64,000 nucleotides of DNA from Acidimicrobiales bacterium (GTDB taxonomy: Bacteria > Actinomycetota > Acidimicrobiia > Acidimicrobiales > RAAP-2), in contig JADGOE010000001.1 of the NCBI GenBank assembly GCA_017883135.1, positions 1 to 64,000 of the forward strand, read 5' to 3'. Of this stretch, positions 56,785-64,000 are shown one piece after another. The first letter of the stretch is position 1. Every line of letters begins with the position of its first letter. The position numbers were made by a program, and so were the translations under genes. The notes under the pieces are model-generated. The model worked only from the letters and a program-made list of their open reading frames with translations. It made no database searches and was not told the origin of the DNA.

Positions 56785-57852
56785 GTGGCCGACGACATGC
56801 CCGATGATCGGACCACGATCACAGAGCTCGGCACCGCGCTCGGCACACTCCCCTTCCCCGATCCGCTCGCCGCGCTGGCCCGACGGCCACCGGAGCTGCA
56901 GATAACCGAGCAAGTCTGGGAGCTCCTCGAGTCGATCGCACACTCCGGCCGGTTTGCCATAGAGCTGGCCGGTGCGTTTGCCAATGGACGCTCCTTCCTC
57001 GAGGCGACAGACGGCCTGCGGGGCCGGTCTCCCCTCGCCATCGAGTGGACCGGGGGGCGGCGGGCCCCCGGCGATGAGGTGGCGCCCATCGATCTCCGCA
57101 TCGACCACGTCTATCTGATCAGCTGCAAGTACGAGTCGGACATCCTGGCCAACTCCTCTCCGGCGCGCCTGTTCGACGGCCTGCTGGCCACCACGGGGAC
57201 CTGGGAGCGGAGCGACTGGTACGAGGCGACCGCACCCGAGGAGTTCTCCGTGCTCTACCGGGCGTGCCTGGCGGCCACCGGACTCACCGGGTTTCCCGAT
57301 TCGCCCGCCGCATGCACCCGAGCCCAACTCGGGTCCTTGCGCACCTCCCTGGTCGGACGGTCGTATCCCGACAGACCAAGCCGGTCGGCCTATGCCCAAC
57401 TGTGCCGCGCCGTCAGCCACGCCTCGGCCCAACGGTGGAACATGCAGCTGGGGGCGACGGGCATTGCCCCAGAGACGATGCTGTGGCGACTGCTGCGGAT
57501 CGGCAGTGCCCCCTACTTCGTGCTCGGCAACGACCGTCACACCGGTGCCCCGGCCAGGTTCCGGATTGCCGGGCCGTGGGACTGGCGGGCCCAGTTCGAA
57601 CTGGAGGGGTTCACGGTTGCGGCCGCGACGGCCGGGCAACCCAGGGTCGATTGGATGTGTGCCTACCGGACCCGGAAGGACAACGTGACCCGGACCGTGG
57701 CCGGTCATGTCGAGATCCGATGGAGTCATGGTCGGTTCGCCCAGCCCCCCGAGGCAAAGGTGTATCTGGACACCCCGATGGCTCAGCTGCCCGGCTACCA
57801 CCCACTGCTCTCCGTCGAGGAGCCCCAGTTGACGCTCTGGCCCCTCACCTGA
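56785..57852 (+). CDS. Protein with a PD-(D/E)XK-like motif, partner of the methyltransferase
   Basis: A 355-residue protein of unknown family, starting 12 bp after the methyltransferase stop. Around residues 101-116 is APIDLRIDHVYLISCKYESD, the D...SxK arrangement of PD-(D/E)XK nucleases preceded by an acidic residue (EWTGG near 87). The rest is not recognisable; the C-terminus is beta-rich and the middle helical. Together with the methyltransferase, whose own C-terminal domain is nuclease-like, this looks like a restriction-modification pair, but no cutting activity can be shown from sequence. The start is a GTG at 56785; ATG at 56797 is possible. Confidence 0.7.
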   Translation: MADDMPDDRTTITELGTALGTLPFPDPLAALARRPPELQITEQVWELLESIAHSGRFAIELAGAFANGRSFLEATDGLRGRSPLAIEWTGGRRAPGDEVAPIDLRIDHVYLISCKYESDILANSSPARLFDGLLATTGTWERSDWYEATAPEEFSVLYRACLAATGLTGFPDSPAACTRAQLGSLRTSLVGRSYPDRPSRSAYAQLCRAVSHASAQRWNMQLGATGIAPETMLWRLLRIGSAPYFVLGNDRHTGAPARFRIAGPWDWRAQFELEGFTVAAATAGQPRVDWMCAYRTRKDNVTRTVAGHVEIRWSHGRFAQPPEAKVYLDTPMAQLPGYHPLLSVEEPQLTLWPLT

Positions 57853-57937
57853 TGGCCCACCCGGTCAGAACCCGGGCCAGGAGCTCGCCACCACGCCGAT
57901 CCCGCGGGCGAGGTCGTGCCTGTGTGAGGGTCCCCTC

Positions 57938-58510
57938 GTGAACTGGGACGGCGACAAGTACCAACGGCGCTTCGATTCGCTGGCCGCGTCCGGGGTCGAC
58001 GTCCACGGCGAGGCCGAGTTGATCGAGCGGTTGCATCCGACTTCGGTCCTCGATGCCGGGTGCGGGACCGGGCGGGTGGCCATCGAGCTCGCCCGGCGGG
58101 GCATCGAGGTGGTCGGTGTGGATGTCGACCCGTCGATGATCGCCACCGCTCGCCGGTTGGCACCCGATCTTCGCTGGGTGATCGACGACCTCACCCGATT
58201 TGACCTCGGCCGACAGTTCGACGTCGTGGTGATGGCCGGAAACGTGCCCCTCTTCACGCCCCGAGGAACCCAGGCCGCCCTCTTCGCGACTTGCGCACGG
58301 CACCTTGGTCCAGACGGGAACCTCGTCACCGGGTTCCAACTCAACCGGGGCTATGAGCTGGACAGTTTGGACGCGCACTGCCGCCTGGTCGGCCTCGAGT
58401 GCACGGGGCGATGGTCGACCTGGTCGGGGGCGCCCTTCACCGCCGATGCGAACTATGCGGTGTCCGTCCATCGAGCATCAGCCGTCCATCACGCCACCAC
58501 CACAACCTGA
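57938..58510 (+). CDS. Class I SAM-dependent methyltransferase
   Basis: A 190-residue protein with SVLDAGCGTGRVAIELARRG (about residues 36-55), GVDVDPSMIATARRL, DVVVMAGNVPLF and a C-terminal substrate region ending in low-complexity residues. The length and motifs suggest a small-molecule methyltransferase; the substrate is unknown. GTG start at 57938. The three preceding and following genes give no clear context. Confidence 0.78.
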   Translation: MNWDGDKYQRRFDSLAASGVDVHGEAELIERLHPTSVLDAGCGTGRVAIELARRGIEVVGVDVDPSMIATARRLAPDLRWVIDDLTRFDLGRQFDVVVMAGNVPLFTPRGTQAALFATCARHLGPDGNLVTGFQLNRGYELDSLDAHCRLVGLECTGRWSTWSGAPFTADANYAVSVHRASAVHHATTTT

Positions 58511-58612
58511 TCGACAGGCCACTGCGCGCCACCTCGTTCGGGCAGTTCCTCGGACCGAACGGGTGGGCCCGCATCTCTGCGATCATGGTGCGTGCCTGAG
58601 GAGGGAGCCGAC

Positions 58613-59977
58613 ATGCGCAACCCCATGTTCGTCTACGACGAGCAGCTCACCGACCTGATCTTCGACTACTGCAGGTGGCGCCTCGCCCTCCATCCCGTCC
58701 CCCTCGACTTCGGCGGAGCCCAGGCCTCGTCCTTGGATGCCAGCCTCAAGGGGCTCATCAATCCCGATGGGACCGACCCACGTCGCATCATGGAGATCTT
58801 CGACAACGAGCTGGCCACGGCAGTGGTCTCGTGCGACAGTCCTCGCTTCCTCTCGTTCATCCCCGCCGCGCCCACCAAGGCCGCACTGCTGTTCGACATG
58901 ATCGTGGCGTGCTCATCGCTCCAGGGGACTTCGTGGATGGAGGCCGCCGGCGCGGTCGCTGCCGAAAACCAGGCCCTGGCCGTGCTGGCCGATCTGGCCG
59001 GTCTGCCCGCCGGAGCGGGAGGGTGCTTCGTTGCCGGGGGATCCGCTGGCAACCTGTCCGCCCTGATGGTGGCCCGGGATACGGCTTCCCACCGGATGGG
59101 CGACCGAGCGCCCCACCGACCGCTCGTCGCCATCAGCGAGGAGGCCCACTCCTCGGTTGGCAAAGCGCTGCGCGTTCTCGCCGTCGAAGCCCTCCTCGTT
59201 CCCTGTGAGGACCATCGGCTGACTGGAGCCGGTCTTCGGGCGACATTGGAGAGCCACCCGAGGGGTGACGATGCCATCGGCGTGGTGGCAACCGGGGGAA
59301 CCACCAATGCGGGGATCATCGACGATCTGGCCGGCGTGGGCCGGGTGGCCCGGGAGCGGTCACTGTGGTTCCACGTCGACGGGGCCTACGGGTGTGCCGC
59401 GCTCTTCGCCCCCTCGGTCCGCGACCGCTTCGATGGCATCGAGTTGGTCGACTCCTTCGTCGTCGACCCGCACAAGTGGCTGTTCGCTCCCTTCGACTGC
59501 GCAGCCCTCATCTACCGGGAGCCCCACCTGGCCAAGGCCGTTCACACCCAGGACGCGTCGTATCTCGACGTACTCCACAGCGATGCTGCCGAGGAGTGGA
59601 ATCCCAGCGACTACGCCTACCACCTGACTCGGCGCGCCCGCGGGCTCCCGCTCTGGTTCTCGCTTGCCGTCCACGGGACCGATGCCTACCGCGCCGCCGT
59701 GGAGACCGTGCTGGCCGTCACCCGAGAGACAGCCGATCTCATCGAACGCACGCCCTACCTCGAACTCGTGCGCCGACCCGATCTGTCAGTCGTGCTGTTC
59801 CGTCGGACCGGGTGGGACCGGGCGGAGTACGAGCGGTGGTCATCCCAGTTGCTCCACGACCAGATCGGCTTCGTCATGCCCACGACCTGGGAGGACGAAC
59901 CGGTGGCGCGTCTGGCGCTCCTGCACCCCGACACGACCATCGGCATCATCGAGGAGATCATCGCCACCATGGCCTGA
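58613..59977 (+). CDS. PLP-dependent decarboxylase (aromatic-L-amino-acid/group II type)
   Basis: A 454-residue group II decarboxylase. The PLP lysine is in VDPHKWLFAPFDCA (about residue 295), HVDGAYGCAALF holds the Asp that contacts the pyridine nitrogen, and GGSAGNLSALMVARD binds the phosphate. Family members decarboxylate aromatic amino acids, glutamate or 2,4-diaminobutyrate; the specificity is not clear here. GAGGAGGGAG precedes the ATG at 58613, so this start is preferred to the ATG seven codons earlier. Monocistronic. Confidence 0.9.
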   Translation: MRNPMFVYDEQLTDLIFDYCRWRLALHPVPLDFGGAQASSLDASLKGLINPDGTDPRRIMEIFDNELATAVVSCDSPRFLSFIPAAPTKAALLFDMIVACSSLQGTSWMEAAGAVAAENQALAVLADLAGLPAGAGGCFVAGGSAGNLSALMVARDTASHRMGDRAPHRPLVAISEEAHSSVGKALRVLAVEALLVPCEDHRLTGAGLRATLESHPRGDDAIGVVATGGTTNAGIIDDLAGVGRVARERSLWFHVDGAYGCAALFAPSVRDRFDGIELVDSFVVDPHKWLFAPFDCAALIYREPHLAKAVHTQDASYLDVLHSDAAEEWNPSDYAYHLTRRARGLPLWFSLAVHGTDAYRAAVETVLAVTRETADLIERTPYLELVRRPDLSVVLFRRTGWDRAEYERWSSQLLHDQIGFVMPTTWEDEPVARLALLHPDTTIGIIEEIIATMA

Positions 59978-60182
59978 CCAAAGGTCGGCGGACGACCTGC
60001 CGCCCGGTGATGGCGCACCTGGCATGCCCGCCTGACGAGGGAAGCACCGGTGACGTCACGAACGCATAGGGCGATAGGGTGGGAACCGGTCGCCGGCCGC
60101 GGCAATTTCCGGTCGGAGGGGACATCATCGGGTCCACTCCTCGGGGCGTTCCGGATCACCCTGAGAGATCGAGGAGGACAGC

Positions 60183-60458
60183 GTGACAGAGGGCATCAAG
60201 CTCGACGGGCACCACCGGGTCACAGTGGAGAAGATCTTCCAGCACCCGGTCGGCCACAACATCCAGTGGCACGATGTCTTGTCACTACTGGAGAGCGTGG
60301 CCACCGTCACCGAGGTCAGCGAGGGTCGGTACAGGGTCACCTTGGCGGCGGAGACCGAGACGTTCAGTGCCCCGCGCAGGCACGACATCGACGAGCAGAT
60401 GGTCATCGACCTCCGTCGCATGCTCAAGGGTGCAGGAATCTCGCCGACGACCACTTGA
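60183..60458 (+). CDS. Small conserved actinobacterial protein (HicA-like fold suspected)
   Basis: A 91-residue protein, MTEGIKLDGHHRVTVEKIFQ, then HPVGHNIQWHDVLSLLESV, ending RRHDIDEQMVIDLRRMLKGAG. The pattern of a helix, three strands (VTEVSEGRYRVTLAAETETF) and a helix suggests a dsRBD-like fold as in HicA toxins, but no antitoxin partner lies next to it and the His expected in HicA is not clearly placed. GAGGAGG precedes the GTG start. Similar proteins occur widely in actinobacteria as far as I recall; function unknown. Confidence 0.6.
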   Translation: MTEGIKLDGHHRVTVEKIFQHPVGHNIQWHDVLSLLESVATVTEVSEGRYRVTLAAETETFSAPRRHDIDEQMVIDLRRMLKGAGISPTTT

Positions 60459-60500
60459 GCGCCACCCGGTAACTGGCGGGAACCGACGGTACCCGCCAGT

Positions 60501-61277
60501 TCACTGCTGCGATGAGCCCCGTTCGATGATCCGTTCCTTGCTGACCTCGAACGAGGCGGCGTCGAACTGCTCCTTCATCCAGCGTCGAGACCACCGCGCC
60601 TCTTCGAGGTAGGCCTGGTCGTCGGCGCGATGACCGAGCGAGTCATACATCATGCGCAGTTCGCGTATGGCCGCCGGCTCCGCCTCGCTTACCGCCAATG
60701 CCAGTTCTGTCGCTCGCTCCAGCAGCAGTTCATGAGGCACGACCTCGTTGACCAGCCCCCACTCGCAGGCAGTGCCGGCGTCGACGAAGTTGCCGGTCAG
60801 CGACATCTGTCTGGCTCGATTGACTCCGACGAGCTGCGGAAGCCTGATGGTCATGCCGCCGCCCGGCATCACGCCCACACGGGCGTGGGTATCGGCGAAG
60901 GTGGCTCGAACCGAGGCGATCAAGAAGTCACAGCCGAGCGCGAGCTCGAGTCCCCCCGTCACCGCCGCACCATTGACGGCCCCGATAATCGGTGACGTCG
61001 AACCGGGAAGCAGGCCGCGCCGAGTCGTCGAGCGTCCGGGCCGGGCATTGGTGATCTCGTCGTAGGACCGGGCGAGATCGTTGAGATCGAGTCCGGCGCA
61101 AAAGGCGGGATCACGCCCGGTGAGGATCACGACCCGAATGTCGGGATCGGAGTCACAACCGGCAAACGCATCGCCCAGTTCAGCGATCATGGCTCCGGTC
61201 AGAGCGTTCCGGGCCTCTGGACGGTCGAGGGTGATGATCGCCATCGGACCGTTCTGCTCTGTCGTGATCACGACCAC
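60501..61277 (-). CDS. Enoyl-CoA hydratase/isomerase family protein
   Basis: A 258-residue crotonase-fold protein. The oxyanion-hole segments are DPAFCAGLDLNDLAR (about residues 56-70) and NGAAVTGGLELALGCDF (about 101-117), and MPGGGMTIRLPQLVGVNRA follows the second. The usual catalytic Glu pair can be placed in LELAL and the next helix; residue identity at these sites cannot be verified without alignment. The substrate is unknown; hydratase activity is inferred. The GTG start at 61277 gives the usual length; the longer frame upstream is not conserved. Confidence 0.85.
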   Translation of the reverse strand: MVVITTEQNGPMAIITLDRPEARNALTGAMIAELGDAFAGCDSDPDIRVVILTGRDPAFCAGLDLNDLARSYDEITNARPGRSTTRRGLLPGSTSPIIGAVNGAAVTGGLELALGCDFLIASVRATFADTHARVGVMPGGGMTIRLPQLVGVNRARQMSLTGNFVDAGTACEWGLVNEVVPHELLLERATELALAVSEAEPAAIRELRMMYDSLGHRADDQAYLEEARWSRRWMKEQFDAASFEVSKERIIERGSSQQ

Positions 61278-61533
61278 GTCTATAGCACCGGGCGCACCGT
61301 GTTGCGCCCGGGTCCTCGAACGGATTGCTGGTGGACCCGTCGAGTACGGACCGCCAGGCTCGATCCCGGCCAGTCCTGGTACGGGTCCGCAACGGTCATA
61401 ATACGTCAGTGCGTGACAAACGCTGGTGGTTGACACATTATGGCAACTCCACTAAATAATTTGGCCACGGAGCGGTGCCGGGCGAGCAGTCGAACCCGGA
61501 GCCGCGTGCACAAAAGCAGCGAACGGGGGATCC

Positions 61534-62880
61534 ATGGCCAGGTGGGCAAAGAGCTCAGCGTTGGTAGCGGTGACGGCCGTTGCCGCCCTTGTCGGAACCG
61601 TGGCGGGTCTGAGGCCGGCGGAAGCCAGCGCTCCCTCCCCACTGGTGCAGTCCTCGAACCAGGCATCGTCGGTTCCGCCGTCGAACTGCTTCTGGCGTGG
61701 TCCGGCCCACAGCCAAGGGAAGTACAACGCTGCGTTCCCCGACACGGCTGCGGTCTACTGGACTGCGATGTTCTCGCTTCCCGCTGGCTCACGACTCACC
61801 CTGGCAGGCAGTTATCCCCATGCCCGCTACACGTCGTTCAACACGTACGACGCCAGTGGGGTTGCAAGCGACAGCATCAACGACGTCGGGATCACCCCTG
61901 CGGCGGGTTCGACGAACCCATTTCAGCCCGGGGCATCCCGCACGGATCCGCAGCGCAGCTACAGCATGTCCGTGCTCGACCAGTCGCCGCCTGTCACCCG
62001 GGCAGCCAACACCCTCTACGCGGGCATCAGCGGTCAGACCACCGAAGTCCTCATCTACCGAGTCTACGTCCCCGACCAGGGCTCGGACCTGACCGGTGGG
62101 GTCGGGCTTCCGCAGGTGTCGGTCACATCAGCGGACAACAGCGTGCTTGCCGGAGGGAAGATGTGCACGGCGATCAGTGCCAGCAAGAGTCTTCCGCCCT
62201 CGCAATCGTTCCCACTCTCCGTCTACCAGGCGCCGCGCAAGCAACCCGGCCAGCCGCCGACGTTTCCGGCCCAGAACCCGCCGACGTTCTGGCGGAGCTT
62301 CAACCTGGGCGCCCTGGTGGGGTGCATCTACCACGCGTCCTGTGGTGGCGCGCCGGCCCTGGCACCAGGGCAGTACTCGAACCTGGGCAACGCGTACGCC
62401 GTCGCAATGGTCAACCGCGGGTTCGGTTCCGTGCTGGTCCTGCACGGCAAGATGCCCGTCACCCCCCCGACCTACCTGCAGAATCAGGTGGCGGCTTCGA
62501 GAACCCAGGTGCGCTACTGGTCTCTGTGCCAGAACGAGTCACTCGCCACCACAAAGGTGTCGGGATGCCTCTACGACGAGCAGGTACCCGCGGATGCCAA
62601 TGGGTACTACACCATCGTCACCAGCTTCTCGAAGGATCGACCGAGCAACGCGACTGCGGCCTGCGGCGTGAGTTGGATCCCGTGGCCCAAGAAGGGAGAC
62701 GGGACGGGCCACCTCGATGACGGCATGCTGATCCTGCGCAACATGTTGTCCTCCCCGAACTTCACCTCCGCCATTCACGACGTCACCCATCCCGGAACGG
62801 AATCCGCTGTCATGGGTGACTATCTGCCGACCGGCCAGTACACGACCAAGGCTGCGTTCCAGGGACTCGGTTGCCTCTAG
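61534..62880 (+). CDS. Secreted protein of unknown function
   Basis: A 448-residue protein with a signal peptide (SSALVAVTAVAALVGTVAGL, cleavage near AEASA). The mature part begins with a Cys in SNCFWRGPAHS and contains AGSYPHARYTSFNTYDASGV, KMCTAISASKSL and YWSLCQNESL. The sequence YPHARYTSFNTYD recalls a family of secreted proteins related to DUF1214/DUF1254, but I cannot place it with certainty. No catalytic motif is obvious. No operon partners; the following gene is a TetR regulator that may control it. Confidence 0.65.
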   Translation: MARWAKSSALVAVTAVAALVGTVAGLRPAEASAPSPLVQSSNQASSVPPSNCFWRGPAHSQGKYNAAFPDTAAVYWTAMFSLPAGSRLTLAGSYPHARYTSFNTYDASGVASDSINDVGITPAAGSTNPFQPGASRTDPQRSYSMSVLDQSPPVTRAANTLYAGISGQTTEVLIYRVYVPDQGSDLTGGVGLPQVSVTSADNSVLAGGKMCTAISASKSLPPSQSFPLSVYQAPRKQPGQPPTFPAQNPPTFWRSFNLGALVGCIYHASCGGAPALAPGQYSNLGNAYAVAMVNRGFGSVLVLHGKMPVTPPTYLQNQVAASRTQVRYWSLCQNESLATTKVSGCLYDEQVPADANGYYTIVTSFSKDRPSNATAACGVSWIPWPKKGDGTGHLDDGMLILRNMLSSPNFTSAIHDVTHPGTESAVMGDYLPTGQYTTKAAFQGLGCL

Positions 62881-63061
62881 AACCTCGGCCGCGTAGCTGA
62901 CACATCCGGTCGGCAACTCGGGTTGTCCTTGGCGACAACCCTGCCTGCTCCCGGGCTCCGGACCTACCGGAGAGAGCCCGCGAGCACTGGTGCCGCGAAG
63001 CCGACCGGCATGTCGACGAGCGCAGCCGGCAGCGCGATCGGAACGCTTATGCTGCTCTCTG

Positions 63062-63724
63062 ATGACCGACGCAACCGTGGGCCGCCGGGACCGCAAGCGC
63101 CTCGCCACCCGAAATGCCATACGGACAGCAGCCCTGAGACTCTTCATGGACCGGGGCTTCGACGCCGTATCGGTGGAGGAGGTCGCCGAAACCGTTGACC
63201 TCTCCGTCCGCACCGTTTACCGGTACTTCCCCACCAAAGAGGACCTTGTCCTCGCAGACCTCGCTGACCGCCTGGCCGAGCTCCTCGATGTCATCGACCG
63301 GCAACCCGGCGGCACCACTATCGGCGAGATGCTCAAGGTGGCAACTGTCGAGTGGGCGAGCAACTCCCGCGAGCAGCTGTTGCTTCGGTCCGAAGCGGCA
63401 CTCATCGTCGCAACGCCCGCCCTGCTCGCTCGGCTCCTCCAGATGATGGCCCAATTCGAACAGCCCGTCTGCGCCCGCTTCGCCGAGCGCAGCGGCCATC
63501 CGACCACCGACCTCGACCTATGCCAACTGGCGGCCCTGTACTGCGCCACCATCCGCATCGTCGTCCGAGAATGGGCAGCCGGCAACGTCACCAACGACAT
63601 CATCGACTTCGGCCTGACCGCGGTCGAGGCACTCGAGCTCCTGCCGGCCGCAAACCTGCCGGCCGCAAACCTGCCGGCCGCAAGCCTGCCAACAGAGCGG
63701 ACCAAGTCGGGTCCCGCTGACTGA
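63062..63724 (+). CDS. TetR-family transcriptional regulator
   Basis: A 220-residue regulator. The helix-turn-helix is at the N-terminus: RNAIRTAALRLFMDRGFDAV, then VEEVAETVDLSVRTVYRYFP (about residues 17-58), with YRYFPTKEDLV the hallmark. The C-terminal ligand domain is variable, and the protein ends in three copies of LPAAN/S. ATG at 63062. It is likely to regulate a neighbouring gene (the secreted protein or the partial hydrolase), but this is a guess from position. Confidence 0.88.
   Translation: MTDATVGRRDRKRLATRNAIRTAALRLFMDRGFDAVSVEEVAETVDLSVRTVYRYFPTKEDLVLADLADRLAELLDVIDRQPGGTTIGEMLKVATVEWASNSREQLLLRSEAALIVATPALLARLLQMMAQFEQPVCARFAERSGHPTTDLDLCQLAALYCATIRIVVREWAAGNVTNDIIDFGLTAVEALELLPAANLPAANLPAASLPTERTKSGPAD
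63641..63690 (+). repeat. Three 15-bp tandem repeats at the 3' end of the TetR gene
   Basis: CTGCCGGCCGCAAAC occurs twice in full, followed by a third unit with one change (CTGCCGGCCGCAAGC) and a partial fourth, encoding LPAANLPAANLPAASLP. The C-terminal tail is therefore a recent expansion, in line with the unconserved region. Confidence 0.8.
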
Positions 63725-63802
63725 CGACTGGCCCACTTGCAACCCGGGCCGATCGAATCGGGTGGGCCCGGCCTGTTCCATCGGTGTGCTCTGATCTTCT
63801 GC

Positions 63803-64000
63803 ATGGACTATCGCCCGCTGCCCCAAGCACCAGAGTGGTTTCTGCGTGCGTTGACCGTCGATCAGAGCGATATCGAAGTCAGAGTGGATGGCTGCACCAT
63901 CCATGCACTTGGGTGTGGGAAGCCAGGCGCACGTGGACTCGTCTTCGTCCACGGCGGAGGTGCCCACGCCCACTGGTGGACGCACGTTGCCGCCACCTTC
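63803..64000 (+). CDS. Alpha/beta hydrolase, N-terminal part (cut by the window end)
   Basis: The first 66 codons of a protein starting MDYRPLPQAPEWFLRALTVD, with the oxyanion motif FVHGGGAHAHWW near residues 48-59. This is the usual front of an alpha/beta hydrolase of the 20-30 kDa class; the nucleophile lies beyond the window. It is downstream of the TetR gene on the same strand, so the two may be functionally linked. Confidence 0.75.
   Translation, partial: MDYRPLPQAPEWFLRALTVDQSDIEVRVDGCTIHALGCGKPGARGLVFVHGGGAHAHWWTHVAATF

Noticed and set aside
60183-60458. Complete HicAB toxin-antitoxin module
   Set aside because: No HicB-like gene is adjacent on either side, so only the single small protein is reported.

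Overview
The window is high-GC bacterial DNA. Its gene content points to an actinobacterium, most plausibly of the class Acidimicrobiia. The markers are an MptB-type mannosyltransferase, a MarP-type protease, DUF3097, an acyl-CoA carboxylase epsilon subunit, a class of GH15 enzyme typical of actinobacteria, and an SRP RNA next to dnaX-recR. This placement rests on gene families alone. Most of the window is ordinary chromosome with short intergenic gaps. Nothing looks like a prophage, a CRISPR array or an integron.

Layout. 0-4.4 kb: tRNA-Thr, a GNAT acetyltransferase, an MptB-like glycosyltransferase, tRNA-Tyr, YajQ and a coupled pair of membrane proteins. 4.6-8.9 kb: an accessory patch. Here an OsmC-family gene is split by a 949-bp segment carrying one lipoprotein gene. 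An IS30-family element with a frameshifted transposase sits at its 3' end, followed by small poorly conserved genes. 9-26.8 kb: housekeeping and central metabolism (GtrA, GH1 glycosidase, TesB, citrate synthase, sulfolipid synthase Sqd1/SqdB, RmuC, type II NADH dehydrogenase, PhoU, Asd-LysC, two cyclophilins, hydrolases). 26.8-37 kb: a group of genes for the ethylmalonyl-CoA / propionyl-CoA route: 3-hydroxybutyryl-CoA dehydrogenase, a MeaA/ethylmalonyl-CoA mutase-type enzyme, carboxylase beta and epsilon subunits, epimerase, crotonyl-CoA carboxylase/reductase and thiolase. A damaged DUF3097 gene and a GIY-YIG protein gene lie inside it. 37-43 kb: sulfotransferase, SixA, RecR, DnaX, SRP RNA, two tRNA-Ser genes and TadA. 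43-47 kb: a SAM methyltransferase and an arsenic-type locus (arsR divergent from arsI, an aquaporin and an FAD oxidoreductase). 47-55 kb: LysS, tRNA-Lys, an MBL hydrolase, a GH15 enzyme with a histone-like tail, MarP and a propeller-type lipoprotein. 55-58 kb: a DNA methyltransferase with an extra C-terminal domain, followed by a gene carrying a nuclease-like motif. 58-64 kb: a small methyltransferase, a PLP decarboxylase, a small conserved protein, enoyl-CoA hydratase, a secreted protein, a TetR regulator and the start of an alpha/beta hydrolase.

How the genes fit together. Thiolase, hydroxybutyryl-CoA dehydrogenase, Ccr, epimerase and the mutase cover the acetyl-CoA to methylsuccinyl-CoA part of the ethylmalonyl-CoA pathway. 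The carboxylase subunits link propionyl-CoA to methylmalonyl-CoA. The later steps (methylsuccinyl-CoA dehydrogenase, mesaconyl-CoA hydratase, the lyases) are not in the window. The best candidate for an undescribed system is the methyltransferase plus nuclease-like pair at 55.3-57.9 kb. The clearest mutational history is at the split OsmC gene.
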